DNA of 61,284 nt from Acidovorax sp. CF316 (GCF_000276605.1 NZ_AKJX01000165.1:1-61284); one strand, 5' to 3'; shown: positions 21,032-30,305, counted from the first letter of the stretch. The notes: a model not told the origin generated them from the letters alone. Numbers and translations are program-made.

Positions 21032-22780
21032 TCACCCCTGTTTGGCCTGCACCGTGGTGCGCGAGCGCTCCACGAAGCGGTGCGAGAAATACGTGCCCAG
21101 GCCCACCACCACCACGGCCAGCACGCCCAGGGCCGCGCCCGGGCCGCGGCCCGAAATGCTCTGCATGTACAGGTAGATGCCGTAACTTATGGGCGCCTGG
21201 CTCTGCGCCGAGGCGAGCAGGATGGTGGCCGACAGCTCCACCGCGGCCGTGATGAAGCTGGTGACGAAGCCCGCGAGGATGCCGCCCATCATCAGCGGCA
21301 CCATGATGCGGCGGATGGTGGACAGGCGCGATGCCCCCAGGCTCTGCGCCGCCTCTTCCAGCGACACATGCACCTGCTGCAGCGCCGCCATGCACGAGCG
21401 CAGCGCATACGGCAGGCGCCGCACCGCATAGGCCAGCATGATCAGCACCCAGGTGGTGACCACCGGCGTGTCGGTGAACGGCAGGTTCACGCCCTTGAAC
21501 ATGCGCAGGTAGCCAATCGCCAGCACCAGCCCCGGAATGGCCAGCGCGGCCGATGCCAGGTAATCGAGCCAGCGGCGCGCCGGCAGCTGCGTGCGCAAAA
21601 TCAGGTAGGCGATGGCCGTGCCGATCACCACGTCCAGCCCGGCCGCGATGAAGCAGTAGAGCAGCGTGTTGCCGATCATCTGCTTGGAATCGGTGAACAC
21701 CGTGGCGTAATGCTCCAGCGTGTAGGCATCGGGCAGCACCGAGAAGCTCCACACCTTGGAGAACGACATCAGCAGGATGCCGATGTGCGGTGCCAGCGTG
21801 ACCAGCAGGATGAGCCCTATCCAGCCATAGGCCAGCACCGACTCCCAGGCCGACAGGCGTCGGCGCTGCAGCGAGCTGCCGCCCTTTTGCAGGGTGGCGT
21901 AGTCCTTGCCCTTCATCACGCGCGCCGCCATCCACAGCGCCAGGATCGAGAAGGCGATCATGATCACGCTGATCACATAGCCGAGCGGGTCGTCGATGCC
22001 CACCGAGGTGATGCGCAGGTAGGCCTGGGGCGCGAGCATGTTGGTCACGCCCATCACCAGAGGCGTGCCCAGGTCGTCGAACACCTTCACGAAGACCAGC
22101 GCAGCACCGGCCAGGTAGCCCGGCATGGCCAGCGGGAAGATCACGCGGCGGAACAACCGCCAGCCGCGCGCCCCCAGGTTCAGGGCCGACTCCTCCATGG
22201 CCCCGTCGATGTTGCGCATGGACGCCACCAGGTTCAGCAGGATGAACGGAAAGTAGTGGATGCTCTCGACGAAGGTCACGCCCACCAGACCGTCCATGAT
22301 GGGCACGGTGAAGCCCAGGTATTCATTGAGCAGCAGGTTCACCGAGCCATTGCGCCCGAAGATCAGCTGCAGCGCCACCGCGCCGACAAAGGGCGGCATG
22401 ATCAGCGGCAGCACGCCCAGGGTCTGGATCAGCAGCGCCCCGCGGAACTCGAAACGCACCGTGAGGTAGGCCAGCGGCACGGCGATCAGGCTCGCAAAGA
22501 ACACGCTGGCCAGCGACACCACGAGGCTGTTGAAGAACGACTCGCGGAACACCGACTGCGCAAAGAAATTGGCGAAGTGCCCGATGGTGAGCGCGCCCGT
22601 CTCGTTGATGAAGGCGGTGTAGACCACGAGCCCCACGGGGATCAGCAGGAACAGCGCGAGAAAGGCCAGGATCAGCCCGAAGGCGAGCCAGGGCCCCACG
22701 CCCGTGAGGGCGTGCAGCAAACGGCGCGGGCGGGCCGCACCGGGCCCGGCGGCACCGGGTTCGGAATAGACAGCAGACAT
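21032..22780 (-). CDS. ABC importer permease, fused two-domain (FbpB type)
   Basis: A 582-residue inner-membrane protein with two tandem MetI-like permease halves and about 12 hydrophobic segments. Each half carries the EAA coupling loop: ALNLGARGWRLFRRVIFPLAMPG in the first and AAQSLGASRLSTIRRIMVP in the second. This fused layout is typical of Fbp/Sfu-type ferric and related importers. Start ATG 22780 (MSAVYSEPG) is preferred over an in-frame codon at 22888, which overlaps the upstream gene. The gap to the substrate-binding-protein gene is 58 bp. Confidence 0.94.
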   Translation of the reverse strand: MSAVYSEPGAAGPGAARPRRLLHALTGVGPWLAFGLILAFLALFLLIPVGLVVYTAFINETGALTIGHFANFFAQSVFRESFFNSLVVSLASVFFASLIAVPLAYLTVRFEFRGALLIQTLGVLPLIMPPFVGAVALQLIFGRNGSVNLLLNEYLGFTVPIMDGLVGVTFVESIHYFPFILLNLVASMRNIDGAMEESALNLGARGWRLFRRVIFPLAMPGYLAGAALVFVKVFDDLGTPLVMGVTNMLAPQAYLRITSVGIDDPLGYVISVIMIAFSILALWMAARVMKGKDYATLQKGGSSLQRRRLSAWESVLAYGWIGLILLVTLAPHIGILLMSFSKVWSFSVLPDAYTLEHYATVFTDSKQMIGNTLLYCFIAAGLDVVIGTAIAYLILRTQLPARRWLDYLASAALAIPGLVLAIGYLRMFKGVNLPFTDTPVVTTWVLIMLAYAVRRLPYALRSCMAALQQVHVSLEEAAQSLGASRLSTIRRIMVPLMMGGILAGFVTSFITAAVELSATILLASAQSQAPISYGIYLYMQSISGRGPGAALGVLAVVVVGLGTYFSHRFVERSRTTVQAKQG

Positions 22781-22838
22781 GGCGGGGGCTTCCCGGCGCC
22801 CGCGAGGGGCGCCCTTGGATGAGAGGGATGCGATGCGG

Positions 22839-24158
22839 CTACTTGGCCAGGCCTTGGGCCTGCTGTGCCAGGCCGCGCGCGCGCTCATAGTTCTCGCGCG
22901 CCTTGGTGGCCCACAATTGCTCCAGGCCTGTGAGCTGCTTGGAGACCTCGACGTCGCGCCGGTTCTTGCGGAACAGCGCGAGGAACTCCTCGTTCTTCAC
23001 GTTGGACTCGCCCACCAGCGAGGTGTAGGCCAGGCTGCGCGCCTGGGCCAGCAGCTCGGACCCCTTGGGGTTGGGCTTGGCCTTCAGGGCCTTGTCGGCG
23101 TCGTGGATGGCGCGCGTGGCGGACTGCAGCTCCTTGAGGCGAAAGGTCACCATCTGATCGAACAGGCTGGTCACCACCTGGTAGCGGTTCTCGGACAGAT
23201 CGGCGTCGAACTGCACCTTGGCGCGCTTGGCCACGTCCTGCGGCACGGGGTAGCCCGCGGGCGCCTTGAGGCTGCTGTAGGGCAGGATGGGCAGGCGGCT
23301 GATCTTGGGGTCGAACAGCAGCTGCTGCCCTTCGGTGGACATGCTGAAGGCCATGAACTTCCTGGCCTCATCGGTGTTCTTGCCGCCCGCGATCAGCGCG
23401 ATGTTGGCCGGCACCACCGCCGTCATGGCCGGGTAGGCGAAGTCCACCGGAAAGCCCGAGTACTTGCCCGCCAGGCCGAAGAAGTCGATCACGATGCCGA
23501 TGCCGTACTGGCCGTTGTTCACGCCATCGGGCACGGCAAAGCTGCGGTCGGTCACGGCGGCGGCATTGCCCATCATGGCCAGCAGCTGCGACCATCCCTT
23601 GTCCCAGCCCTCGCCCTGCAAAATGGTCTCCACCGTGAGCTGCGTGGTGCCCGAGCGCGAGGGCGAGGAGATCGCCACGTGGCCGAAGTACTCGGGCCGC
23701 GTGAGGTCGGCCCACTCCCTGGGCGCGGGCAGCTTGTTGGCCTGCAGGTAGCGCGTGTTCCACATGATGCCGTAGCCCGCCAGCGCCTGTCCGTAGTACA
23801 GGCCCTGCGGGTCGTTGAGCGGGTAGTTGCCGATCTTGGCCGGCGCAGCGGGGTTCTTCGTGTCGGGTGCGGCCTGCAGCAGCTTGTTGCGCGCCAGCAC
23901 CTCGAAGGCATCGGGGGCCGAGGCCCACATGATGTCGGGGCGCTGGCCCTCGGGCAGCTCACGCACGTAGGCGATCGCCGCCGTGGTGTTCTTGTTCAGG
24001 ATCTCGATCTTGATCCCCGGGTTCCTGGCCTCGAAGGCCTTCTGGTAGGCCGTGGTCAGTTCCTTGGGGAAGGACGTGAGCACCGTCACGGTGCCCGCCT
24101 GGGCGCCTTGCACGAACAGACCGGCGGCCAGGGCTCCGGCACAAAGAATGCGCTGCAT
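22839..24158 (-). CDS. Periplasmic substrate-binding protein of Fbp-like ABC importer
   Basis: A 439-residue secreted binding protein with a clear signal peptide (1-21, MQRILCAGALAAGLFVQGAQA). The mature part starts GTVTVLTSFPKELTTAYQKAFEARNPGIKIE, typical of the FbpA/AfuA/2-aminoethylphosphonate group of family-1 binding proteins. At 439 residues it is about 90 longer than FbpA, with an extra C-terminal helical region rich in Lys/Ala (about 350-439). It heads the three-gene importer operon; the transported compound is unknown. The 127-bp upstream gap contains TGTGCC...GGCACA symmetry that could be an operator. Confidence 0.9.
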   Translation of the reverse strand: MQRILCAGALAAGLFVQGAQAGTVTVLTSFPKELTTAYQKAFEARNPGIKIEILNKNTTAAIAYVRELPEGQRPDIMWASAPDAFEVLARNKLLQAAPDTKNPAAPAKIGNYPLNDPQGLYYGQALAGYGIMWNTRYLQANKLPAPREWADLTRPEYFGHVAISSPSRSGTTQLTVETILQGEGWDKGWSQLLAMMGNAAAVTDRSFAVPDGVNNGQYGIGIVIDFFGLAGKYSGFPVDFAYPAMTAVVPANIALIAGGKNTDEARKFMAFSMSTEGQQLLFDPKISRLPILPYSSLKAPAGYPVPQDVAKRAKVQFDADLSENRYQVVTSLFDQMVTFRLKELQSATRAIHDADKALKAKPNPKGSELLAQARSLAYTSLVGESNVKNEEFLALFRKNRRDVEVSKQLTGLEQLWATKARENYERARGLAQQAQGLAK

Positions 24159-24285
24159 GCTTGTCTCCTCGATGTTCTAGTGGCCCCAATGTAGGGCGCG
24201 CCGACGGCCTGTGCCAATCATTGTTTCTGATGCGGCACATCAGTCACAAGACCTGTCGGGTTATCACCTAGGAGAGCGGGTGACT

Positions 24286-25506
24286 TCAGCGCTCCATCAA
24301 GCCATTGGACGGCAGGGTCTCATCGAGCAGCTTGCGGCCGGTCTCCACACCGGCCACCGGCAGGCCCTTGGGGTCGAGCAAGCCCACCTGCACCAGCACG
24401 CTGGCCTGGTCCCAGTAGATGTGCTCGTGGTAGAGCTTGTCGCCGCGGAACTTGACCACCGCCAAGAGCGGTATCTCCACGCGCCGGCCGGTGGGCGCCA
24501 CGCCGGGCAGCATCCAGGGGATCTCCGTGGTGTGGGTGAAGCAAAACAGCATCTCGTCGACCACCTGCGTGGCGCCCACCGTGCGCGAGATCGGCGTCAG
24601 GCTGGTGTCGGGCGGGTTGCTGTTGACGAAGTGGCGCGTGTAGAAATCGTGCAGATGCCGGTAGCCCACGCCGCCCGTCATGGTGGGGATGTGGTTCACG
24701 TAGGGCTCGGCCACCATGGTGGACATGGTTGCGTCCACGTCGCGCGTGGCGAACTCGTATTCGCAGTGCTTGTCCCACAGGGCCGACAGGTCGTAGTGCG
24801 GGCCCATGGCGCGGCGCAGCGCGGCCACGCTGCGCTGGTGCGCCATCAGCGCCGAGGGCTTGTGGAAGTGGTCGCCGCCCACGCGCGCAAACGCATGGTC
24901 GGTGCCGGGGTAGACGTACAGCTCCACGTTCTCGCGGCCCGAAAGGGCCTGCACGATGGCCTCGCGCGCCGGCGGCGGGCAAAAGCCGTCAAGCTCGGCA
25001 ATGTGCAGCACCAGGCGGCACTGGATGTCCGCAGCCTCGGCCAGCGCGGCCTCGATGCCCACGCCGTAGTAGCCCACGGCCACGTCGGCATCGGTGCGGC
25101 AGGCCGCCAGGTAGGCCAGCTGGCCACCCAGGCAAAAACCCAGCACGCCGACCTTGCCGCCCTGCGAGCGAACCTCGGGGCGCGCACGCAGCGCCGAGAT
25201 GGCCGCCTGCAGGTCCTGCACACCCTTCGCCTCGTCAAAGCCTTGGTAGAACCCGAAGGCGCGCGGCATGTCGCTGGCAGCATCGAGCTCCACCGCCGGC
25301 TTCTGGCGCCAGAACAGGTCGGGCACCAGCACCACATAGCCCTCTTCGGCGTAGTAGTCGGCCACGTCGCGCATGGTGGCGTTGACACCGAAGATCTCCT
25401 GCGCGAGCACCAGCCCCGGGCCACTGCCACTGGCGGGGGTGGCAAGGTAGGCGCGAAAGCGGCCGCTGCCGTCTGCGGCGTCGAGCGTGGTCCATTGTCC
25501 AGGCAT
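24286..25506 (-). CDS. Dienelactone hydrolase fused to a SnoaL/NTF2-like domain
   Basis: A 406-residue two-domain protein. Residues 1-235 form a dienelactone-hydrolase alpha/beta fold with Glu37 (AQEIFG), nucleophile Cys125 in GFCLGG and catalytic His204 in GTDHAF. Residues 245-390 form a SnoaL-like (NTF2) domain starting WDKHCEYEFATRDVDATMSTM. DLH opens cyclic lactones or esters; SnoaL-like domains bind small polar ligands or act as cyclases and isomerases. DLH proteins are normally about 230-240 residues, so this is a genuine fusion in one uninterrupted frame. Third gene after the SDR and the flavin monooxygenase (40-bp gap), suggesting hydrolysis of a product from that pair. Confidence 0.88.
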   Translation of the reverse strand: MPGQWTTLDAADGSGRFRAYLATPASGSGPGLVLAQEIFGVNATMRDVADYYAEEGYVVLVPDLFWRQKPAVELDAASDMPRAFGFYQGFDEAKGVQDLQAAISALRARPEVRSQGGKVGVLGFCLGGQLAYLAACRTDADVAVGYYGVGIEAALAEAADIQCRLVLHIAELDGFCPPPAREAIVQALSGRENVELYVYPGTDHAFARVGGDHFHKPSALMAHQRSVAALRRAMGPHYDLSALWDKHCEYEFATRDVDATMSTMVAEPYVNHIPTMTGGVGYRHLHDFYTRHFVNSNPPDTSLTPISRTVGATQVVDEMLFCFTHTTEIPWMLPGVAPTGRRVEIPLLAVVKFRGDKLYHEHIYWDQASVLVQVGLLDPKGLPVAGVETGRKLLDETLPSNGLMER

Positions 25507-25546
25507 GGTGGGGGTCCTTGTGGGTGGTGGTAATTTCTGGGAAGAC

Positions 25547-27094
25547 TCAGGAGGCGGCGGCACCGGAGGTGGCCTGGGGCGCGGCAGCCGTGGCGGGGGC
25601 ACCCGCATGCCGCGCCAGCAACTGCCGGGTGACCACCGCATAGTCCGACGGGTTCACGGGCTCCAGCCACTGCCTGAAGCGGGTGAAGGCGCCCAGCGGC
25701 AGTTCCATGTCCTGCAGCAGCTCGTCGATGTTGTGCACCGAGAACGGGATGATGTTGGTGCCCTTGGAATGCTTGCCGTCGGTGCGCTCCTCCATCCAGG
25801 CCAGGCGCCGGTCGATCTGCGCGTTCATCTGGTCCTGCGGGGGCAGCTGCAGCCCGCCGCGCAGGTGGTTGGCCAGCCACAGCGCACCGATCTCGCAGTT
25901 GAGCTGGCTGAAGAACGAGGAGTTGTAGCCGTTGAAGGCCAGGCGCGGCATGCCCACCGGCAGGATGGAACGGTACAGCCGGAAGTTTCCGCGCGCATCG
26001 GTCACGCGCTGCAGCACGCTGCTGTCGAAGAACGGCACCTGCTGCTGCCAGCCGGTGCCGCAGACCACCAGGTCGGCTGGCACCGTCTCGCCATTGCTCA
26101 GCACCGCCTGGCCGGGCTGCAGCGCGCGGATGCTCACGCCCTTGCGCACGCCCAAGGTGCCGGCTGCCACCTTCTCGTAAAAGCCATCGGTCACCAGGCT
26201 CACGGTGCTGCGGGCAATGGTTTCGAGCGGCGTGCCCGGGTGCAGGCCGATCTCGCGCAATTTCAGCTGGCGCGTGACCACCGACTCCACGCTGCCCAGC
26301 ATGGAGTTGCGCACCGGCAGGCCCGCGCCATGCAGGAATTTCTCGAAGCCCTTGGGCTCGATGTACTTGAACAGCGCCTCGCCCATGCGCGTGAGCAGCA
26401 GGAACTTGAAGTTCAGCACGTTCATGAACTTCTTCGGGATTTTCCAGATCAGCTGGCGCGCCAGCACTGTGGTGCTGGCACTGTCGGCCGCAATCGCATT
26501 GGCCACGTCGCACGAGGACTTGCCGTAGCCCACCACCAGCACATGCTTGCCGCGCGCCTCATCGGCGTCGTTGAACTGGCTGGTATGGCACACGCGCCCG
26601 CCCGCCGCCTCAAAGGCATCGGCACCCGGGTACTGCGGCACGGCGGGCTCGCTGAAGATGCCGTTGCACACCACCAGGTAGTCGAAGCGGTGCACCTCGG
26701 CCGGCAGGGCGCCGCCCTGCCCGGCCAAGGCCCGGCGCGCCTTCACGGTCCAGACGCCGGCCTCTTCGTCGAGCACCGCGCTTTCCACCGTGGTGGACAT
26801 GCGCAGGTGGGGAATCAACCCGAAGTGCTCGGCATACGCGTGCAGGTAGGCCTGCACCTGCTGGCCCGAAGGCCACTCGGGGTAGTCGGCTGGCATCGGA
26901 AAGTCCGACAGCGCATAGGTGGTGCGCGGGTTCTGCGTGGTCAGGCCCGGGTAGCGGCGCGAGGCGGCCCAGACGCCGCCCACGTCGGGCTCCTTCTCGA
27001 ACACCGTCACCTCGAAGCCGAAGGCGCGCAGCACCTTGGCCGTGGAAAGGCCGGCAAAGCCGGCACCGATGATGCCTACGGATCGGATGGTCAT
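25547..27094 (-). CDS. FAD-dependent flavin monooxygenase (FMO/BVMO-like)
   Basis: A 515-residue flavoprotein with two Rossmann motifs: GAGFAG (10-15) for FAD and VVGYGKSS (187-194) for NADPH. Between them GGRVCHTSQF (165-174) resembles the FMO/Baeyer-Villiger fingerprint FxGxxxHxxxW/F but lacks the first Phe. The proximal ATG at 27100 is only two bases from AAGGAG; ATG 27094 has an 8-base spacing and gives MTIRSVGIIGAG, so it is preferred. It starts 13 bp after the SDR stop. A Baeyer-Villiger or N/S-oxygenating role is inferred from context; substrate unknown. Confidence 0.88.
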   Translation of the reverse strand: MTIRSVGIIGAGFAGLSTAKVLRAFGFEVTVFEKEPDVGGVWAASRRYPGLTTQNPRTTYALSDFPMPADYPEWPSGQQVQAYLHAYAEHFGLIPHLRMSTTVESAVLDEEAGVWTVKARRALAGQGGALPAEVHRFDYLVVCNGIFSEPAVPQYPGADAFEAAGGRVCHTSQFNDADEARGKHVLVVGYGKSSCDVANAIAADSASTTVLARQLIWKIPKKFMNVLNFKFLLLTRMGEALFKYIEPKGFEKFLHGAGLPVRNSMLGSVESVVTRQLKLREIGLHPGTPLETIARSTVSLVTDGFYEKVAAGTLGVRKGVSIRALQPGQAVLSNGETVPADLVVCGTGWQQQVPFFDSSVLQRVTDARGNFRLYRSILPVGMPRLAFNGYNSSFFSQLNCEIGALWLANHLRGGLQLPPQDQMNAQIDRRLAWMEERTDGKHSKGTNIIPFSVHNIDELLQDMELPLGAFTRFRQWLEPVNPSDYAVVTRQLLARHAGAPATAAAPQATSGAAAS

Positions 27095-27107
27095 GGCCAT
27101 TGCTCCT

Positions 27108-27908
27108 TCACGACATGAGTTGGGGAATGGCGGGCGTATAGGACTCAGGGCCCATGGCCGAGTAACCGCCGTCGCACGCATAGTCGGCACCGGTCACGAA
27201 GCTGGCCAGGTCCGAGCACAGGAACAGCACCACATTGGCCACCTCGGCCGGGTCGCCCACGCGGCGCAGTAGGTGGAACGGGGCGGCCACGCGGTCGGTC
27301 TTGGCGCGGTCACCACCGGTGAGCTGGTCCATGATGGCCGACCAGGTCCAGCCGGGCGAGACACTGTTCACGCGCACGCCCTCGCCCGCCAGGTCCATGG
27401 CCATGCTGCGCGTGAGCTGCACCATGGCCGCCTTGCCTACGGGGTAGAGCCAGCGCCCCGTCTGCGCCACGCCCGAGGAGATGCTGGTGAAGTTGACCAC
27501 CGCCCCGCCGCCCGCGCGCTGGAAGTGCGGGCGCACGGCCTTGAGCACCATCACCGCGCTGACCAGGTTGACGTTGAGCGAGGCCAGCCAGTCCTCGCGC
27601 GGCGAGGCAATGCCGTCGTCCAGGTACGAGCAGGCCAGGTTCACCAGGTAGTGCACCCCACCATGGCGCTCGGCGGCCAGGGCCACGCAGGCGGCCACCT
27701 GGGCGTCATCGGTGATGTCCGTGCGGCTGAACAGCACCCCATCCCCCAGCGCGTCCGCCAGCGCCTGCCCGGCCTCGGCGTTGATGTCGGCCACCACCAC
27801 CCGTACCCCAGCCTGGTGCAATGCACGCACCACCCCGGCGCCGATGAGCGTGGCGCCCCCGGTCACGATCGCGCTCTTGCCGCGCATGCCTTCGAATCCC
27901 TGGACCAT
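27108..27908 (-). CDS. Short-chain dehydrogenase/reductase
   Basis: A 266-residue SDR with Rossmann fold, Asp41 after the second strand (VVVADINAE, suggesting NAD preference), active-site Ser in FTSISSG and YPVGK as the YxxxK motif. The N-terminal TGxxxGIG reads TGGATLIG (16-23), so the central Gly is Leu, an uncommon change. It heads a minus-strand operon with the flavin monooxygenase and the DLH fusion, and is divergent from an AraC gene 249 bp away. Probable role: oxidation of an alcohol or cis-diol in the catabolic pathway (inferred). Confidence 0.9.
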   Translation of the reverse strand: MVQGFEGMRGKSAIVTGGATLIGAGVVRALHQAGVRVVVADINAEAGQALADALGDGVLFSRTDITDDAQVAACVALAAERHGGVHYLVNLACSYLDDGIASPREDWLASLNVNLVSAVMVLKAVRPHFQRAGGGAVVNFTSISSGVAQTGRWLYPVGKAAMVQLTRSMAMDLAGEGVRVNSVSPGWTWSAIMDQLTGGDRAKTDRVAAPFHLLRRVGDPAEVANVVLFLCSDLASFVTGADYACDGGYSAMGPESYTPAIPQLMS

Positions 27909-28157
27909 GCTGACTCCTGTGCTGACTGAAACATGTTGCGGTGCAGCAGCGGTAACACACCGTCACACCCGCCCCGGTGCACCCGGGTGCTAACGCTCTT
28001 GCAAAGCATCCGGGGCATGCACAAGAATAGGAAAGCAGCCCGCGCATCGGCATCCCGAAAGCGCAGGGCGTATCCCGCAAACGCATGTTTTCGCGCCCCT
28101 GCCGTGGCGTGCTTCGTGCTTGCTCCAGAAGAAACGACGCCCCACCGGCCGAAACAC

Positions 28158-29207
28158 ATGCCCACCGCCCAGCAGTGCAGCAGCAGCACCGCGCACCCGC
28201 TACCGCTGGCGCACTACCGCCTGTTCGACAGCCACGACCTGGACGAGGCGCGCGAGTTCGTGGGCCGGGTGTTCTGCCCGCACGAGCTGGCCACGCTGCA
28301 CCCGGGCGCGCAGCTCGATGCCTGCCACCACAGCGTGCCCCTGCACCGGGACGCCAGCCTGAACTATGTGCAGTACGGCCCGGCCGTGCGCATCGAGCCC
28401 GGCCACCTCGCGGGCTTCTACCTGCTGCAGATACCGCTGCGCGGTGGTGCCAGCGTGCGCTGCGGCGGCCAGGCGCTGGAGTCGCACGCGCTCATGGCCT
28501 CGCTGCCCTCGCCCACCGAGCCGCTGTCCATGCGCTGGCACGAGGACAGCCCGCAGTTCATCGTCAAGATCGACCGCGAAGCCCTGCAGGCGCGCCTGTC
28601 GGCCCTGCTGCAGGCGCCGGTGCAGAAGCCGCTGGTATTCGAGTTGGGGGTGGACCTGGCCAACCCCACGCTCATGGGCATGGCCAGCTTCATTGCCTAC
28701 CTGCGCTCGGCGGTCGAGACCAAGGCCTTCCTGCTGGGCCACCCGGTGCTGGCCGAGCAGGCCGAGAACCACCTGCTCACCAGCCTGCTGCTGTCAACGC
28801 AGCACAACTACTCCACAGCGCTGGCAGCGGGCACGGCCCTGCCGGGCAGCGCACCCGTGGTGCTGCCACGCGTGGTCAAGCGGGCGCAGGAGTTCATGCA
28901 CAGCCAGCTGGAGCTGCCCATCACCCTGGCCGATGTGTGCGCGCACGTGGGCGTCAGCGCCCGGTCGCTGCAACAGACGTTTGCCCAGTGCACGGGCAGG
29001 AGCCCCATGGCCTTCCTGCGCGAGCTGCGGCTCGATGCGGTGCGTGCGGCATTGCAGCAGCCCGCCCGGTCCGAGCGCGCCCCGCAGGTCTCGGACATTG
29101 CGGCGCGCTACGGCTTCTTCCACCTGGGGCACTTTGCCGAGGGCTACCGCAAGCGCTTTGGCGAGACACCCTCGGACACCCGCCTGCGGCAGGGCAAAAC
29201 CCACTGA
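28158..29207 (+). CDS. AraC/XylS-family regulator
   Basis: A 349-residue regulator. An N-terminal AraC-binding-like (cupin) ligand domain spans about 15-200, and two C-terminal HTH motifs span about 250-345, including ITLADVCAHVGVSARSLQQTF and the closing GFFHLGHFAEGYRKRFGETPS. ATG 28158 is preferred; the frame is open back to 27933, but that stretch covers the SDR promoter region. Divergent from the SDR operon and convergent (7 bp) with the reductase that ends the Rieske/Liv operon, so it is well placed to sense the pathway substrate. The second AraC at 37304 has the same domain layout. Confidence 0.91.
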   Translation: MPTAQQCSSSTAHPLPLAHYRLFDSHDLDEAREFVGRVFCPHELATLHPGAQLDACHHSVPLHRDASLNYVQYGPAVRIEPGHLAGFYLLQIPLRGGASVRCGGQALESHALMASLPSPTEPLSMRWHEDSPQFIVKIDREALQARLSALLQAPVQKPLVFELGVDLANPTLMGMASFIAYLRSAVETKAFLLGHPVLAEQAENHLLTSLLLSTQHNYSTALAAGTALPGSAPVVLPRVVKRAQEFMHSQLELPITLADVCAHVGVSARSLQQTFAQCTGRSPMAFLRELRLDAVRAALQQPARSERAPQVSDIAARYGFFHLGHFAEGYRKRFGETPSDTRLRQGKTH

Positions 29208-29214
29208 GTCCGGC

Positions 29215-30288
29215 TCACCCCGGCTGCGCCACGAAGGCGTCCGCAAAGAAGGCCGTGGGCCGCATGCCTGCCAGGGTGGCGAAGTCGCGCCGGGCCGCAT
29301 CCACCATGGCCGGGGCACCACAGGCATACACCTCGTGCTGCGAAAGGTCCGCATGGTCCTGCAGCACGGCCTGGTGCACCCAGCCGGTGCGGCCAGCCCA
29401 CGCGTCGGCCTCGGGCGCATCGGACAGCACAGGCACGTAGGTCAGCCGGCCTTGCAGGGCGTGCGCCCATTCCAGGCACAGGCTGTGCAGGTACAGGTCC
29501 TGCCGTGCGCGGCCGCCCCAGTACAGGTGCACGCGGCGCCCGCTGCCGGTGGCCAGCAGTTGCTCCACCAAGGCCTTCACGGGTGCAAATCCGGTGCCGC
29601 TGGCCAGCAGGATGGCCGGCGCCTGCGAGGCGTCGTCGTGCATGCCGAAGGTACCGAACGGCCCCTCGATGCGCAGCACATCGCGCGCCTTGAGCTTGCC
29701 GAACACCTGGTCGGTGAACAGCCCGCCCGGCAGGTGGCGGATGTGCAGCTCCAGCAGGTCCTGCCCCTCGCGGGCCGTCGTGGCCAGCGAATAGCTGCGC
29801 CGGCGGTTGCCGGGCAGCAGCACGTCCACATACTGGCCTGCCGCGTAATGCAGGCGCTGCTGGCCCGGCGGGGGCTGCAGCTGCACGCGCATCACGTCGG
29901 GCGCCAGGCGCTCCATGGCCACCACGCGCACCGGCAATTTGCGCACGGCGATGCCGGGGATGTGCGGGATCTCGGCACATTCGATGCGCAGGTCGCTCGC
30001 CGCCTGCGTGCAGCACAGCAGGTGCACGCCCTGCCCCGCCTCTTCCGGTGAAAGCGCTGCAGGCTGGGCGCCTGGCAGGCAGGCGGCCTCACCATCGACC
30101 ACGCGGGCACGGCAGGCGCCGCAAGTGCCGGTCTTGCACTGGTGGGGCAGCAGGATGCCCTGGCGCAGGGCGGCGTCGAGCACGCTTTCACCCGCTGGGG
30201 AAGAGAAGGTCTTGCCGGACGGCAACAGGGTGATGGCGTGCACAGGCGCTTCGGCCACGGCTGCGCCGGCCTCTTCGATCATCTGCAT
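29215..30288 (-). CDS. Rieske oxygenase reductase ([2Fe-2S]/FAD/NAD)
   Basis: A 357-residue electron-transfer flavoprotein passing electrons from NAD(P)H to the Rieske ferredoxin. Domain order: plant-type [2Fe-2S] ferredoxin with Cys51, Cys56, Cys59 and a fourth Cys at 92 or 93; FAD-binding barrel with RRRSYSLAT (162-170); NAD domain with LLASGTGFAPVKAL (227-240) and YACGAP (321-326). The N-terminal ferredoxin order matches NagAa-type reductases. Start ATG 30288 has CAGGG upstream. Last gene of the nine-gene operon, 17 bp after the Liv ATPase, and separated from the other oxygenase components by the transporter genes. Confidence 0.92.
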   Translation of the reverse strand: MQMIEEAGAAVAEAPVHAITLLPSGKTFSSPAGESVLDAALRQGILLPHQCKTGTCGACRARVVDGEAACLPGAQPAALSPEEAGQGVHLLCCTQAASDLRIECAEIPHIPGIAVRKLPVRVVAMERLAPDVMRVQLQPPPGQQRLHYAAGQYVDVLLPGNRRRSYSLATTAREGQDLLELHIRHLPGGLFTDQVFGKLKARDVLRIEGPFGTFGMHDDASQAPAILLASGTGFAPVKALVEQLLATGSGRRVHLYWGGRARQDLYLHSLCLEWAHALQGRLTYVPVLSDAPEADAWAGRTGWVHQAVLQDHADLSQHEVYACGAPAMVDAARRDFATLAGMRPTAFFADAFVAQPG

Positions 30289-30305
30289 GGGAAACCCTGA
30301 TAGGC

